From the NCBI GenBank assembly GCA_947589705.1, contig CANQCO010000010.1:1-34975 (forward strand): a DNA stretch of 34,975 bases, written 5' to 3'. This stretch comes from Candidatus Gastranaerophilales bacterium (GTDB lineage Bacteria > Cyanobacteriota > Vampirovibrionia > Gastranaerophilales > Gastranaerophilaceae). Positions 8,257-17,452 of the stretch are shown piece by piece. Position 1 is the first letter of the stretch. Every line of letters begins with the position of its first letter. Under the pieces are notes generated by a model that saw only the letters and a list, made by a program, of their open reading frames with translations, was not told the DNA's origin and did not search any database. A program made the translations under genes and the position numbers.

Positions 8257-9455
8257 TATAATAAGCTTTCCAATTGTTTTATTGTTCTATCATTAAAAAC
8301 ATCTTTACTTTTTGTATTATCTGAGAATAAAATCTGCATTTTTTCTTTGATTATATCATTAATGGCTGGGTAATTTTCATTTGCAGGTGTAGGTTTTGTA
8401 TTTTTTATCATACTGATAAATATAATTGAGTTTTTTGGTTTTTTATTTTTATCTAAGGAAATTAAATCATATGCACAATCAATTCTTGCGGGTATTATAA
8501 GTCCTGTTTGCGCCATTTTATCTATAGAGGTTTTATTAGATAAATATTTAACAAATTTAAGTGCTTTTTCTTTATTTGCTGATTTTTTAGAAACAGCCCA
8601 GCCGGAAGAGTCTAAATATAGTTTATTATTTTTTGTTGAAGGAAATTCAATAATATCCCAATCAAAATCCAATACTTGTCTAAATTTAGGAACCATCCAC
8701 CTTCCGCCTAAATACATTGCAAGTTTCCCGTTTATAAACATTTGGGCTGTAGTCATGCTCCCTATTTGTGATTTTGATGGTATTGCATTATATTTATTTA
8801 TCAAATCGGAATATAAATTAATGGCTTCTTTACTTTTTTCACTGTTAATTATGATTTGAGATTTGTCATCAGATATTATTCCACCTCCGTTAGAAGCCAA
8901 ATAATAAACCCAAAATAGTGAATCTTCTTCAAAATTTATCCCAAAATGATTTTTATTTGTATGTCTTATTGCCTCATCTCTTAATTCATATATGTTTTTA
9001 AACGGTTTATTAGGTTTAAAAATGGATTTATTATAATAAATAACAAGAGTTGAAATATCTCTAGGAATTGCATATATTTTTCCGTTATAGGAAAAACAGT
9101 TTAGGGCTTCTTCAAAAAAATCCTTTTTATCTATATAAGGTGTTAAATCTTCCAACAATCCTGCTTTTATATACATTTGTATATTTTGATTATTAAAAAA
9201 AATAACATCAGGTTCTAAATTGGAGGCAAAAAGCAGCTGGATTTTTTGAAAATAGTTTTGCGGTACGTGAATAAATTTTATTCTTATGTCCGGATTATTT
9301 TTTTCAAATTCATTAATTAATTCTTGTAAAATAACAGTTTCGCTCTGTGAACCCCAAGATGAAAATGTTAAATAATCCGATTTCTTATTATTTATATTAA
9401 AAAAAAATAATAAAGCTAATATAAAAAATAATAAACAGAAATAGACTCTTTTCAT
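8256..9455 (-). CDS. Family 1 extracellular solute-binding protein (sugar ABC-type SBP)
   Basis: YLTFSSWGSQSETVILQELINEFEKNNPDIRIKFIHVP, EPDVIFFN, KIYAIPRDISTLVIYYNKSIF, MFINGKLAMYLGGRWMVPKF, WAVSKKSANKEKALKFVKYL. Stop overlaps the next start as TAATG. Confidence 0.85.
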   Translation of the reverse strand: MKRVYFCLLFFILALLFFFNINNKKSDYLTFSSWGSQSETVILQELINEFEKNNPDIRIKFIHVPQNYFQKIQLLFASNLEPDVIFFNNQNIQMYIKAGLLEDLTPYIDKKDFFEEALNCFSYNGKIYAIPRDISTLVIYYNKSIFKPNKPFKNIYELRDEAIRHTNKNHFGINFEEDSLFWVYYLASNGGGIISDDKSQIIINSEKSKEAINLYSDLINKYNAIPSKSQIGSMTTAQMFINGKLAMYLGGRWMVPKFRQVLDFDWDIIEFPSTKNNKLYLDSSGWAVSKKSANKEKALKFVKYLSNKTSIDKMAQTGLIIPARIDCAYDLISLDKNKKPKNSIIFISMIKNTKPTPANENYPAINDIIKEKMQILFSDNTKSKDVFNDRTIKQLESLL

Positions 9456-9457
9456 TT

Positions 9458-10600
9458 TTATATTATAGCCAACTCTTTAATTGTATTATCAGAAAATTCA
9501 ATCAAAGCTTTATAAGAATCTACTTTTACAATATATATATCATTTTTTTGTTTTTTATCATAAAATCTGGCTTGTAAACTTATTTTAGGTATATCTATAA
9601 ATCTTCTTAACGGAAGAGTTTTGCTGCCAATAAAACCATACAGTAAAACAGTATTATTTTCTTTAGACAGATAAAAACCTCTTTTTTTATCTAATTTTAT
9701 AATAGATAATATTTCATAATTTTTGTTTATATTTCCTTTTGTTTTCAATTTTGTATCATCTAACGGATTAGAGTGTAATTTGTTTTTTATAATTTTTGCT
9801 TTTTCTTTAAGAAGCTCAGATGTCTTTTTTATGACATTTTCGACGTCATTTTGAATGGAAATATTATCATTTTTTAAAGGAATATTAAAACATTGAAATG
9901 AATTATTATCAGCTGTTTTTATATTTTGCTTAAAGTTAATTTTCTCTATTTTTTTAGCAGCAGTTTTATCCAGATTATATTTAAAGTTTTTTCTTAATGC
10001 TTCATCAGTATTTTCAACCTGTTTTGGCAGTTTAAATCCTGATGGAAATGATGTATAAGAGTTCATGTCGCAATTAGATTTTATTATTTTAGCTAGTTTT
10101 CTTGCCAATATTCCTAATACTAAGCAGAACCCAATAAATATAAGAGAAAATATATTTATTGAAAATTCTTCCATAATATTAAACTTATAATCTTTTATGT
10201 TTTTAGATATTAAGTTTAAAGAATAATCGGAATTCATTGTAATAGCAATTCTTGTATAACTGGAATCTTTAACTTTGTTTTTAAATGGTTTTTCTTCGGT
10301 TTTTAATTTTAAGTATCTTTTATCATATTTATTTTTATAATTTATCTTTATATATCTTCCGTTCATTTTTGTATCCGGAAGATATATATAATAAAAACCG
10401 TTTTCAACTTTTTGAATATATGTTTTTGTATTGAAATCATTAGAAAAATATAGGCTTATATTAAAAGTGTTATTTTCCAAAGGATTAATAATAATTCTCT
10501 CAAGGTTATTGCTTTGTGTTGCAGAAGCAAATATACAGGTTATATTAAAAAAAAGTAAAACTATTATAATAAATAATTTAATTTTAATATTTTTCATCAT
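9458..10600 (-). CDS. Hypothetical membrane-anchored protein with signal peptide and internal TM
   Basis: N-term MKNIKIKLFIIIVLLFFNITCIFASA; internal TM FSLIFIGFCLVLGILARKLAKII; 2 nt from the downstream SBP gene. Confidence 0.7.
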   Translation of the reverse strand: MMKNIKIKLFIIIVLLFFNITCIFASATQSNNLERIIINPLENNTFNISLYFSNDFNTKTYIQKVENGFYYIYLPDTKMNGRYIKINYKNKYDKRYLKLKTEEKPFKNKVKDSSYTRIAITMNSDYSLNLISKNIKDYKFNIMEEFSINIFSLIFIGFCLVLGILARKLAKIIKSNCDMNSYTSFPSGFKLPKQVENTDEALRKNFKYNLDKTAAKKIEKINFKQNIKTADNNSFQCFNIPLKNDNISIQNDVENVIKKTSELLKEKAKIIKNKLHSNPLDDTKLKTKGNINKNYEILSIIKLDKKRGFYLSKENNTVLLYGFIGSKTLPLRRFIDIPKISLQARFYDKKQKNDIYIVKVDSYKALIEFSDNTIKELAII

Positions 10601-10775
10601 GCCAACTATTAATCAATTCCTAATCTACATATTTACATTAAAACATTAAAATATATTTTTTGTCACTAATTTAACCTAAATTTAATAAGAAAAACTACAT
10701 AAAAATAAAAATATGGATTTTTGATTTAAAAATCGGTATAATTAGTAGAGATGAACTGAAAGGAAACAATTAGTA

Positions 10776-11684
10776 ATGGAAATAACAGATGAACAGGTAG
10801 ATAAAATTTTTGAACTTGCTTCTATTGACAAAAAAAAATTTAATGGGGAAATAACGCAAAGAGACATTTCTGAAGCGTTGATTCAAATAGAAAGAAAAAT
10901 ATATTCATTTACAACAGGAATAAAGATAGAATCACTGGAAGATAAAAAAATATTAATAGCAGATGATTTAGAGTTATCAATATATCAATTAAGTACGATA
11001 TTGAAGAAAATAGGTATTTCTCCAAGAGTTGCTCGATCTAAAGAAGAAGCAGTTTCAGAACTTCATAAAGCCGGTTTTGATTGTGTAATTGTTGATTTAT
11101 TTATTCCGGAAGCAGAGGATGGTTTGGAATTGATTAAACAAGCAGTTAAAAAACGTTCTGACTCCGAACAGTATCTAAAAATTGTTGTTGTCTCAGGTAC
11201 GGATGATAAATCTTTAATTGATAAATGCTATGAACTTGGTATTGATTTTTATATCCAAAAAGATAAAACTTGGCATTCTAAGCTATTAAAGTATTTAAGT
11301 ACTACATTTCAATCTGATAAAAATGTTTCTTTTACAAGATATATTATTAATAATGAAATAGCTTCGTATGTTATAAAACGATTTAATGATTCAAAAATTT
11401 TTGATGAGTTAATAAAAAATATAAATTCATTAGTATATACAGGTGTAAAGAGTATATTGTTTGACTTAAAAGAAATTACAGCGTTTGATATTGATAACGC
11501 ATATATATTTGCCGATATATATAAAATATGTGCTGAAAACGGTGGGAAATTTGTAATAGCAAATCCGTCTGTAAGTGTCAAAGAAGCTTTATCATTTGCA
11601 TATTTAGAAGGTATTATTCCCTATGCAAAATCACTTGAGGATGCGGTTTCTATTATAATGGAGTCAACTAAGAATTCTCAATAA
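10776..11684 (+). CDS. Response regulator receiver (REC) with C-terminal STAS-like domain
   Basis: REC: KILIADDLELSIYQLSTIL...DCVIVDLFIPEAEDGLELI...IVVVSGTDD...DFYIQKDK. STAS-like: ILFDLKEITAFDIDNAYIFADIYKICAENGGKFVIANPSVSVKEALSFAYLEGIIPYAKSLEDAV. Confidence 0.82.
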   Translation: MEITDEQVDKIFELASIDKKKFNGEITQRDISEALIQIERKIYSFTTGIKIESLEDKKILIADDLELSIYQLSTILKKIGISPRVARSKEEAVSELHKAGFDCVIVDLFIPEAEDGLELIKQAVKKRSDSEQYLKIVVVSGTDDKSLIDKCYELGIDFYIQKDKTWHSKLLKYLSTTFQSDKNVSFTRYIINNEIASYVIKRFNDSKIFDELIKNINSLVYTGVKSILFDLKEITAFDIDNAYIFADIYKICAENGGKFVIANPSVSVKEALSFAYLEGIIPYAKSLEDAVSIIMESTKNSQ

Positions 11685-12105
11685 GATTGACCCTTCTTAA
11701 GTGGCGTTGTGCTTCAAATTCACTATTAAGCCAAATATCTAAAATATCTTTTGCAAGATATTCGCCTACAATTCTTTCGCCAAGACACAAAATATTTGTA
11801 TTATTATGAAGTCTTGAGTATTTTGCCGATGTGGTATCGGAGCATACGACTGCTCGTATACCATTTATTTTATTGGCACTTATGCACATTCCTATACCGC
11901 TTCCGCAGATTAGAACTCCTTTTGTATATTCTCCGTCGGCTATTCTCTTTGCAAGTTTCTGAGCTATTATAGGATAATCAACTGATTCAACCGAATAACA
12001 GCCTATATCTTCAACTGCATAATTTTTTTCGCTTAAATATTTAATTAATATATTTTTTAAATTAAATCCGGCATGATCAGAGCCGATTATTATTTTCTTT
12101 TCCAT
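11668..12105 (-). CDS. rpiB: Ribose-5-phosphate isomerase B (RpiB/LacAB family)
   Basis: IIIGSDHAGFNLKNILIKYL, VDYPIIAQKLAKRI, GVLICGSGIGMCISANKINGIRAVVCSD, HNNTNILCLGERIVG. Confidence 0.95.
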   Translation of the reverse strand: MEKKIIIGSDHAGFNLKNILIKYLSEKNYAVEDIGCYSVESVDYPIIAQKLAKRIADGEYTKGVLICGSGIGMCISANKINGIRAVVCSDTTSAKYSRLHNNTNILCLGERIVGEYLAKDILDIWLNSEFEAQRHLRRVNLIENS

Positions 12106-12217
12106 AAAACCATTATATCATTGTTATTTTTTTTTGTTACAAAAATTTAAAATAAATGTATAAATTGGCACATTTTTGTTAAAAAATTTGTTTATATAAA
12201 TGAAAGTAAGGATTATT

Positions 12218-13024
12218 ATGTCTGAAATTGTAAATAATTTAAATACACCAACAACAGGAACACCGCTATATAACTATTCAATGCCTTCAGTTGCGGTAAA
12301 TCCTGCCGGAAATACAAATAATAATTCTCAATATACAAATCAAATATATAAATATCCGCAGACATCATTATATACTAATCAGCCGATGCCTCAATATTCC
12401 GGTGTTAATATAAATATATATAATCCGGCAGGTATGGCAGGAAATAATTCACCGGTGCCAGTGGTAAATAATATTCAGCCGGCTCAACCTGTAAGTAAGG
12501 TACAAGTTCCGCAAGTAATAAATACACAAACAAATCCTAATGCAGCTTCATCGCTGATTAGTAATATCTCAAGTGAAAAACCAAACGCAAATACACCAAT
12601 AAATAATCTTTCAGAACAAAATAATAACGGAAAAACAAAATATATAGTTGAACTTACTGATGATTATATAAAGAATCTTGAAAATTATTTAAAAAATCCA
12701 TCGGAAGACTTGAGAAAAGCGGCTATAAAAGAATTGATAAAGCGATTTGAAGAAGATAAAACAAGATATAATAATCCGGCATTGACGGCACTTTTAAATA
12801 TAGCGCTCCAAGATCCTTCTGCTTCAAATAGACTCTTAGCAATGAGCCCGATAGCGTCAGGAGGAGCAGTTGGTGATAAAAATACTGTTGAATTATTAAA
12901 AAAACTCGCCTCTTCCGATAAATTGTACGGGCAAGAGGCACAAATGGCTAATGATGCTTTATTAAATGCGTCACAAAATAGAATTGAGGTACCGGATTAT
13001 TCTCCGGACAAGAAGAAAAAGTAA
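12218..13024 (+). CDS. Hypothetical protein: Asn/Pro/Tyr-rich disordered N-terminus, helical (HEAT-like) C-terminus
   Basis: ORF track starts at 12200, but AAGG precedes the in-frame ATG at 12218 (MSEIVNNLN). C-terminal NYLKNPSEDLRKAAIKELIKRFEED...ALLNIALQDPSASNRLLAMSPIA. Confidence 0.7.
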   Translation: MSEIVNNLNTPTTGTPLYNYSMPSVAVNPAGNTNNNSQYTNQIYKYPQTSLYTNQPMPQYSGVNINIYNPAGMAGNNSPVPVVNNIQPAQPVSKVQVPQVINTQTNPNAASSLISNISSEKPNANTPINNLSEQNNNGKTKYIVELTDDYIKNLENYLKNPSEDLRKAAIKELIKRFEEDKTRYNNPALTALLNIALQDPSASNRLLAMSPIASGGAVGDKNTVELLKKLASSDKLYGQEAQMANDALLNASQNRIEVPDYSPDKKKK

Positions 13025-13052
13025 TTAATTTAACAATTAACGGTAAGTAAGT

Positions 13053-13529
13053 ATGGCGATAATCCCAACAATTAGAAGAATTTTGAATAGCAGAGCAGTA
13101 TCAATAGCTCCTAAGGTATTAGGAGCTGCAACAGCTGCTGCAGTCGTCTATGATTCTCATATTAATGCAAAAGAAAAAGCTTATGTGACAGATGAAATTG
13201 AGTCGGCGGATAGATTTTCAAAAAGATATAATCAATATATGTCTGCTGATGTTGAAAGTGCTTCCTTAAATAAAATGAAAAAATTTTGGTTTGATGTACA
13301 AAATGATTTTCAATTTTTAAATATAGTTTCAAAGATTAAAGGTTATGTTTCAGGATTTTTCAAAACAGTATTAAAATGTTTGCCATTAGTGGCTTTAAGT
13401 GCTGTCTCAATTATAAGTAAGGGAAATATTGGTAAAGTTACAGGTGCACTTCTGGCTCTTAACGGTATAAAAACAGTTTTATACGATGTTATGGGAATTG
13501 GCGCCAAGGATAAGTCTAAATATAGTTAA
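13053..13529 (+). CDS. Hypothetical protein with hydrophobic segments, 158 aa
   Basis: Complete ORF 28 nt downstream of the previous gene; hydrophobic VLGAATAAAVVY and FKTVLKCLPLVALSAVSII. Confidence 0.65.
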   Translation: MAIIPTIRRILNSRAVSIAPKVLGAATAAAVVYDSHINAKEKAYVTDEIESADRFSKRYNQYMSADVESASLNKMKKFWFDVQNDFQFLNIVSKIKGYVSGFFKTVLKCLPLVALSAVSIISKGNIGKVTGALLALNGIKTVLYDVMGIGAKDKSKYS

Positions 13530-13577
13530 ATTGGCTAGTGCTAAATTGTACAACAGGTTAATTACCTTCTTATTCTT

Positions 13578-13610
13578 ATTGCTTTAATATGAGTACGTAA
13601 ATAAAGCAAT
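13578..13610. repeat. Inverted repeat upstream of the LuxR-type response regulator (terminator or operator candidate)
   Basis: ATTGCTTTA ... TAAAGCAAT perfect 9-bp arms, 15-nt loop. Confidence 0.4.
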
Positions 13611-13635
13611 AGGCAATTAGTGAGGTATACATCTT

Positions 13636-14319
13636 ATGGAACAAACTATAGAAAAAATTGATATTATTAATGTAGTAATAATTGAGGATTATAAATTAAC
13701 AAGAGTAGGATTAAAATCCGCATTGAACGAATATGACCATATAAATGTAACCGGAGAAGCTCAAGATGCAGAGGAAGGAATAAATCTTATTGAAAAACTT
13801 AAACCTGATGTCGTTTTAATGGATTTAGGACTCCCCGGAATAAACGGACTGGAGGCAACAATAAAAATAAAAGAAAAGAATCCGTCTGTTAAAATTATAA
13901 TATTAACTTCACACGAAAGAGGAGAAGAAGTAATAGCTGCACTGGGCGCAGGTGCAAATGCTTATTGTTTAAAAGATATAACACCTGAAACTTTATCAGA
14001 AGTTATAAAAAATGTTGCATCCGGTGCTTGTTGGTTAGATCCTGCTGTTTCTTCAATCGCTTTAAATTTCTTTCCCAAACCTGAAAATGTTACGCTTTTA
14101 CAAACATCAGAAGTTCAAGATGCAAGGGCGCAATTAACAGAAAGAGAACTTGAGGTTTTAAAACATCTTGTAAAAGGTAAAAGTAACACAGAAATAGCTA
14201 AAGAACTTATTGTAAGTGTTCATACCGCAAAGGCACATGTTTGCAGTATTTTGCAAAAGCTTTGTGTTGATGACCGTGTTCAGGCTGCTGTTAAAGCTAT
14301 TAAAGAAAATATTATATAA
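13636..14319 (+). CDS. NarL/FixJ (LuxR-type HTH) response regulator
   Basis: REC: VVIIEDYKLTRVGLKSAL...DVVLMDLGLPGINGLEATIKI...IIILTSHERGEEVIAALGAGANAYCLKDI. LuxR HTH: LTERELEVLKHLVKGKSNTEIAKELIVSVHTAKAHVCSILQKLCVDDRVQAAVKAI. Confidence 0.95.
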   Translation: MEQTIEKIDIINVVIIEDYKLTRVGLKSALNEYDHINVTGEAQDAEEGINLIEKLKPDVVLMDLGLPGINGLEATIKIKEKNPSVKIIILTSHERGEEVIAALGAGANAYCLKDITPETLSEVIKNVASGACWLDPAVSSIALNFFPKPENVTLLQTSEVQDARAQLTERELEVLKHLVKGKSNTEIAKELIVSVHTAKAHVCSILQKLCVDDRVQAAVKAIKENII

Positions 14320-14887
14320 TAAATTCTATTTGATTTCTTTTTGCAGCGTTTTCGATTAGATTTAAAAATCCTTTTTCAGGCATTATCCAGTCACCGTTTT
14401 TTGTTTCGGAAAAATTATTATGTTTAAGAACTTTTGTATTGTAAGGATAAAAACCTATTGATAATGAAGAGTCTAATCTATTCAATGCGTTATTTGCAAA
14501 ATAAGCTAATACGGGTTCTTCGGAATTTATATATTTCATATTATTTTGCATATCTTCTATTAGTGTTGAATAACCAGGATATTCAACATTGTCTGCTCTA
14601 TAATGGCGAGATGACTGTGCTGATGATATAACTTCATTTGTTTTATCATCTTTTAAAATATAATATTCTCTATATGGAGTTGCTTTTAGTGAATCTTTTC
14701 TCATCGGATAATACATCCATCGTGCATTTTTGCTGTATTTTACTTCGTTTAAATCGGATTCATTTGCACAATCCATTTTATAAAGAGTTGATTCTGATTT
14801 TTCATCTGTTTTAAATTTACTTATTTTACATTTCATTACGGGTGTTTTGCAAAATGTTTGGTTTGTTTTTATTGAAGTTATATTCAT
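14312..14887 (-). CDS. Hypothetical protein, 191 aa
   Basis: Complete ORF, convergent with and overlapping the response regulator by 8 nt. Confidence 0.65.
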   Translation of the reverse strand: MNITSIKTNQTFCKTPVMKCKISKFKTDEKSESTLYKMDCANESDLNEVKYSKNARWMYYPMRKDSLKATPYREYYILKDDKTNEVISSAQSSRHYRADNVEYPGYSTLIEDMQNNMKYINSEEPVLAYFANNALNRLDSSLSIGFYPYNTKVLKHNNFSETKNGDWIMPEKGFLNLIENAAKRNQIEFII

Positions 14888-14992
14888 CTTTGTCCTCGCT
14901 GTTCTATTTGTTCATTTTAAATAAACCCGGTAATTCATTTTTTTGCTATTTGACTTATAATATATATGTAATCTACTAATCAGGAGTTTTAA

Positions 14993-16030
14993 ATGAAAAA
15001 AAATTTTTCTTTGTTTATAATGAGTTTATTTTTAATGGTATGTTTAATGCAGTGTTCATTTATGTTTTTTAATAAAAAATCTCAGACTGATAATATAAAA
15101 ACTACTATAAATAAATCACAATCTGTAAAAGAAAACCTTTGGTGTATAACACTGCCATTGGTTTGGAATGATTTTATGGATAAGGTAAATAAAGGTAATC
15201 CTGTTAATCTTCAAGGCGGTAATCCTCTAATTGTTGATGAATTAAATAAAAGATTATATTTAAAAGAAGATATTTCAGAAGATTCATACTATCAGGTATA
15301 TGGTGAAATATCTAAAAAATTAAAGAAAGAAATTGAAAAAAACATATATAAAAAATTTAAAGAAAAAAGTGATATTCTATCACTTATTAATTGGGATATG
15401 CCTAATTCATATTTATTTTATGTAATGCTTAAGAAAGAATTTACTTTTTTAAATGAATTTGAAAAACTCTCTTCTATGCCGTTTAATAATTCAAAAGAAA
15501 TTGTAAAATACTTTGGTACGGGAAAAGGTAATAATGACAGATTAAGAGAAAATATAAATGTTTTATTCTATAACTCAATGAATGATTTTGCTGTTAAACT
15601 TAATACTAAAGAAAATGAAGATGTAATACTTTTTAGAACCGACAAAGATGACAGTTTTGATGATTTATACAAATATGTTATTTCAAATATAAAAATTGAT
15701 TCGTTTGGTGAAAAAGATAAATTAAGAATACCATATATAGATGTAAATGAACTTATTTCTTATGATGAAATATGCGGTAAAAAAATAGAAAATACAAACT
15801 ATATTATTACTCAGGTATTGCAGACAATAAAATTTAAAATGGATAATAAAGGAGGAAGCCTTAAAAGTGAAGCTGCAATCGGTATGATGAGAGCTTCCAT
15901 GCCAGATTTTAATAAATCCAGATTTTTCTATTTTGATAAGCCCTTTGTGCTATTCTTGAAAGAAACATCAAAAGATAAACCTTATTATGCCATGAAGATT
16001 AAGGATTCAAAATATTTGGTAAAAGAATAA
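14993..16030 (+). CDS. Hypothetical exported protein (possible atypical lipoprotein)
   Basis: N-term MKKNFSLFIMSLFLMVCLMQCSFMFF; RBS CAGGAG before ATG. Confidence 0.7.
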   Translation: MKKNFSLFIMSLFLMVCLMQCSFMFFNKKSQTDNIKTTINKSQSVKENLWCITLPLVWNDFMDKVNKGNPVNLQGGNPLIVDELNKRLYLKEDISEDSYYQVYGEISKKLKKEIEKNIYKKFKEKSDILSLINWDMPNSYLFYVMLKKEFTFLNEFEKLSSMPFNNSKEIVKYFGTGKGNNDRLRENINVLFYNSMNDFAVKLNTKENEDVILFRTDKDDSFDDLYKYVISNIKIDSFGEKDKLRIPYIDVNELISYDEICGKKIENTNYIITQVLQTIKFKMDNKGGSLKSEAAIGMMRASMPDFNKSRFFYFDKPFVLFLKETSKDKPYYAMKIKDSKYLVKE

Positions 16031-16033
16031 TAT

Positions 16034-16411
16034 ATGAAAAAAAGTATAATTATAGCAATAATAATATTTTTATCGGCAAAGAATTATGTTTTTGCTCAAA
16101 ATTATGATATGAGTGTACCCTTAGAAGGTGAATCAATAGCTAATAATACACTTCAAATGCTGGTTTTAAAAGATATTTATCCTATTATAACAAAGTTAAA
16201 TCCTTTATGTACCGAACATAGAATTTCTAATACTCAAATTATTCATTATCCTTATGATGTTGAAAAAAAAGATAATAAATATGTTAAAGGGTATTGGAAA
16301 GAATTGTGGACTGTTGAATATTGCAGCAATAAAATACAAATACCTATTACTTTTAATATACATAAGAAAAAAACCGATTATATAATAGAAAAGGATTTGA
16401 TTTTAAAATAA
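16034..16411 (+). CDS. Hypothetical secreted protein, 125 aa
   Basis: N-term MKKSIIIAIIIFLSAKNYVFAQ signal peptide; 3 nt downstream of the preceding gene. Confidence 0.7.
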   Translation: MKKSIIIAIIIFLSAKNYVFAQNYDMSVPLEGESIANNTLQMLVLKDIYPIITKLNPLCTEHRISNTQIIHYPYDVEKKDNKYVKGYWKELWTVEYCSNKIQIPITFNIHKKKTDYIIEKDLILK

Positions 16412-16483
16412 AAGTATAATATCCTGCTTTGCGATAATTTTTTTTAACTTATATGTTAAAGAAATAAAAAAAGGAGGAAGATT

Positions 16484-16786
16484 ATGCCTGAATTTTCAAC
16501 ACCGTTCAGCGGAAATAAAACAGAAAGAAAACTTGATAAGAATGAACTGATAAGAGCAATTAGATTTAGTATTGCTTCGGAATTTGAAGCAATACAATTA
16601 TATGAACAGTTAAGAGATTCAATTGACGATGAAAAATCTAAAAAACTTTTAACTGAAATATCTGGGGATGAAAAAGAACATGTAGGGAATTTCCTGCATT
16701 TATTGAAATTGCTTGCACCCGATGAAGAAAATTTCTATAAAGACGGCTGGGATGAAGCTGTTGATGTAATGGGTATTAAAGATTAA
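16484..16786 (+). CDS. Ferritin-like/rubrerythrin-related protein, similar to encapsulin-associated ferritin-like (EncFtn-type) half-ferritins
   Basis: ~100 aa; ELIRAIRFSIASEFEAIQLYEQLRDSIDDEKSKKLLTEISGDEKEHVGNFLHLL: E...E and DEKEH metal-ligand pattern in two helices. Strong RBS AAGGAGG. Confidence 0.78.
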   Translation: MPEFSTPFSGNKTERKLDKNELIRAIRFSIASEFEAIQLYEQLRDSIDDEKSKKLLTEISGDEKEHVGNFLHLLKLLAPDEENFYKDGWDEAVDVMGIKD

Positions 16787-16808
16787 AACGGATTTTATCC
16801 GTTTTTTT
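16785..16808 (+). terminator. Intrinsic terminator after the ferritin-like gene
   Basis: AAAACGGAT-TTT-ATCCGTTTT followed by T-run. Confidence 0.75.
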
Positions 16809-16885
16809 AATATATGTAAATTAATTTAAAAATAGTAATAAAAAAACAGATAAAGAGATTTATAATAATCAAAAATGGGGTGTGT

Positions 16886-17452
16886 ATGTTTATAAATTCT
16901 TTGTCTAATTTATCATTTAAGGGGTATATACCAATAAAATTTTTCGCAAAAAATATAGAAACAGGTAATTATAACCGCATAATTGATAAAGAAAATATAA
17001 GGAAATGCCAAAGTTTTGTTGTAAGAAATTTAAACGGAACTGCTAAAAATTTAAAAAATGAGAAATTTGTAGAGTTTTATAAATCCTATGATAAGGATTA
17101 TGCAGCTATGCCGAGAGTTCATTCTGTTTATGATAATAAAAAGCCTGTTGTTTATATGGTAACAGGAAAAGATGTAGATATTATTGACAAGTTCGCAAAG
17201 CCTGTCGGAAAAGCTAAAAGAAAATCTATGGAAACCATTGGTCATGTTAATTCTTTTGAGTCCTGTTATGCAGCCAGAAGTTATTTTTCAAATGTAAATT
17301 TGTTTTTGAAAAATAATTGTAAAAGAATAAAGAATAAAGATGGTCAAAATTTATCTTTAATAATGTATTTCAACCCCATTTATACCAAAAGAGATAAAAA
17401 GCTGACAGGTTTTGAATATAAAAATGCTCAATTTATTAATCAGGAAGTATAA
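16886..17452 (+). CDS. Hypothetical protein, ~188 aa
   Basis: ORF track begins at GTG 16880; ATG at 16886 (MFINSLSNLSFKGY) has GGGG upstream and is preferred. Confidence 0.65.
   Translation: MFINSLSNLSFKGYIPIKFFAKNIETGNYNRIIDKENIRKCQSFVVRNLNGTAKNLKNEKFVEFYKSYDKDYAAMPRVHSVYDNKKPVVYMVTGKDVDIIDKFAKPVGKAKRKSMETIGHVNSFESCYAARSYFSNVNLFLKNNCKRIKNKDGQNLSLIMYFNPIYTKRDKKLTGFEYKNAQFINQEV

Noticed and set aside
7355-8296. Plus-strand ORFs antisense to the AzgA-type permease
   Set aside because: Complement-frame artefacts of a conserved membrane protein gene.
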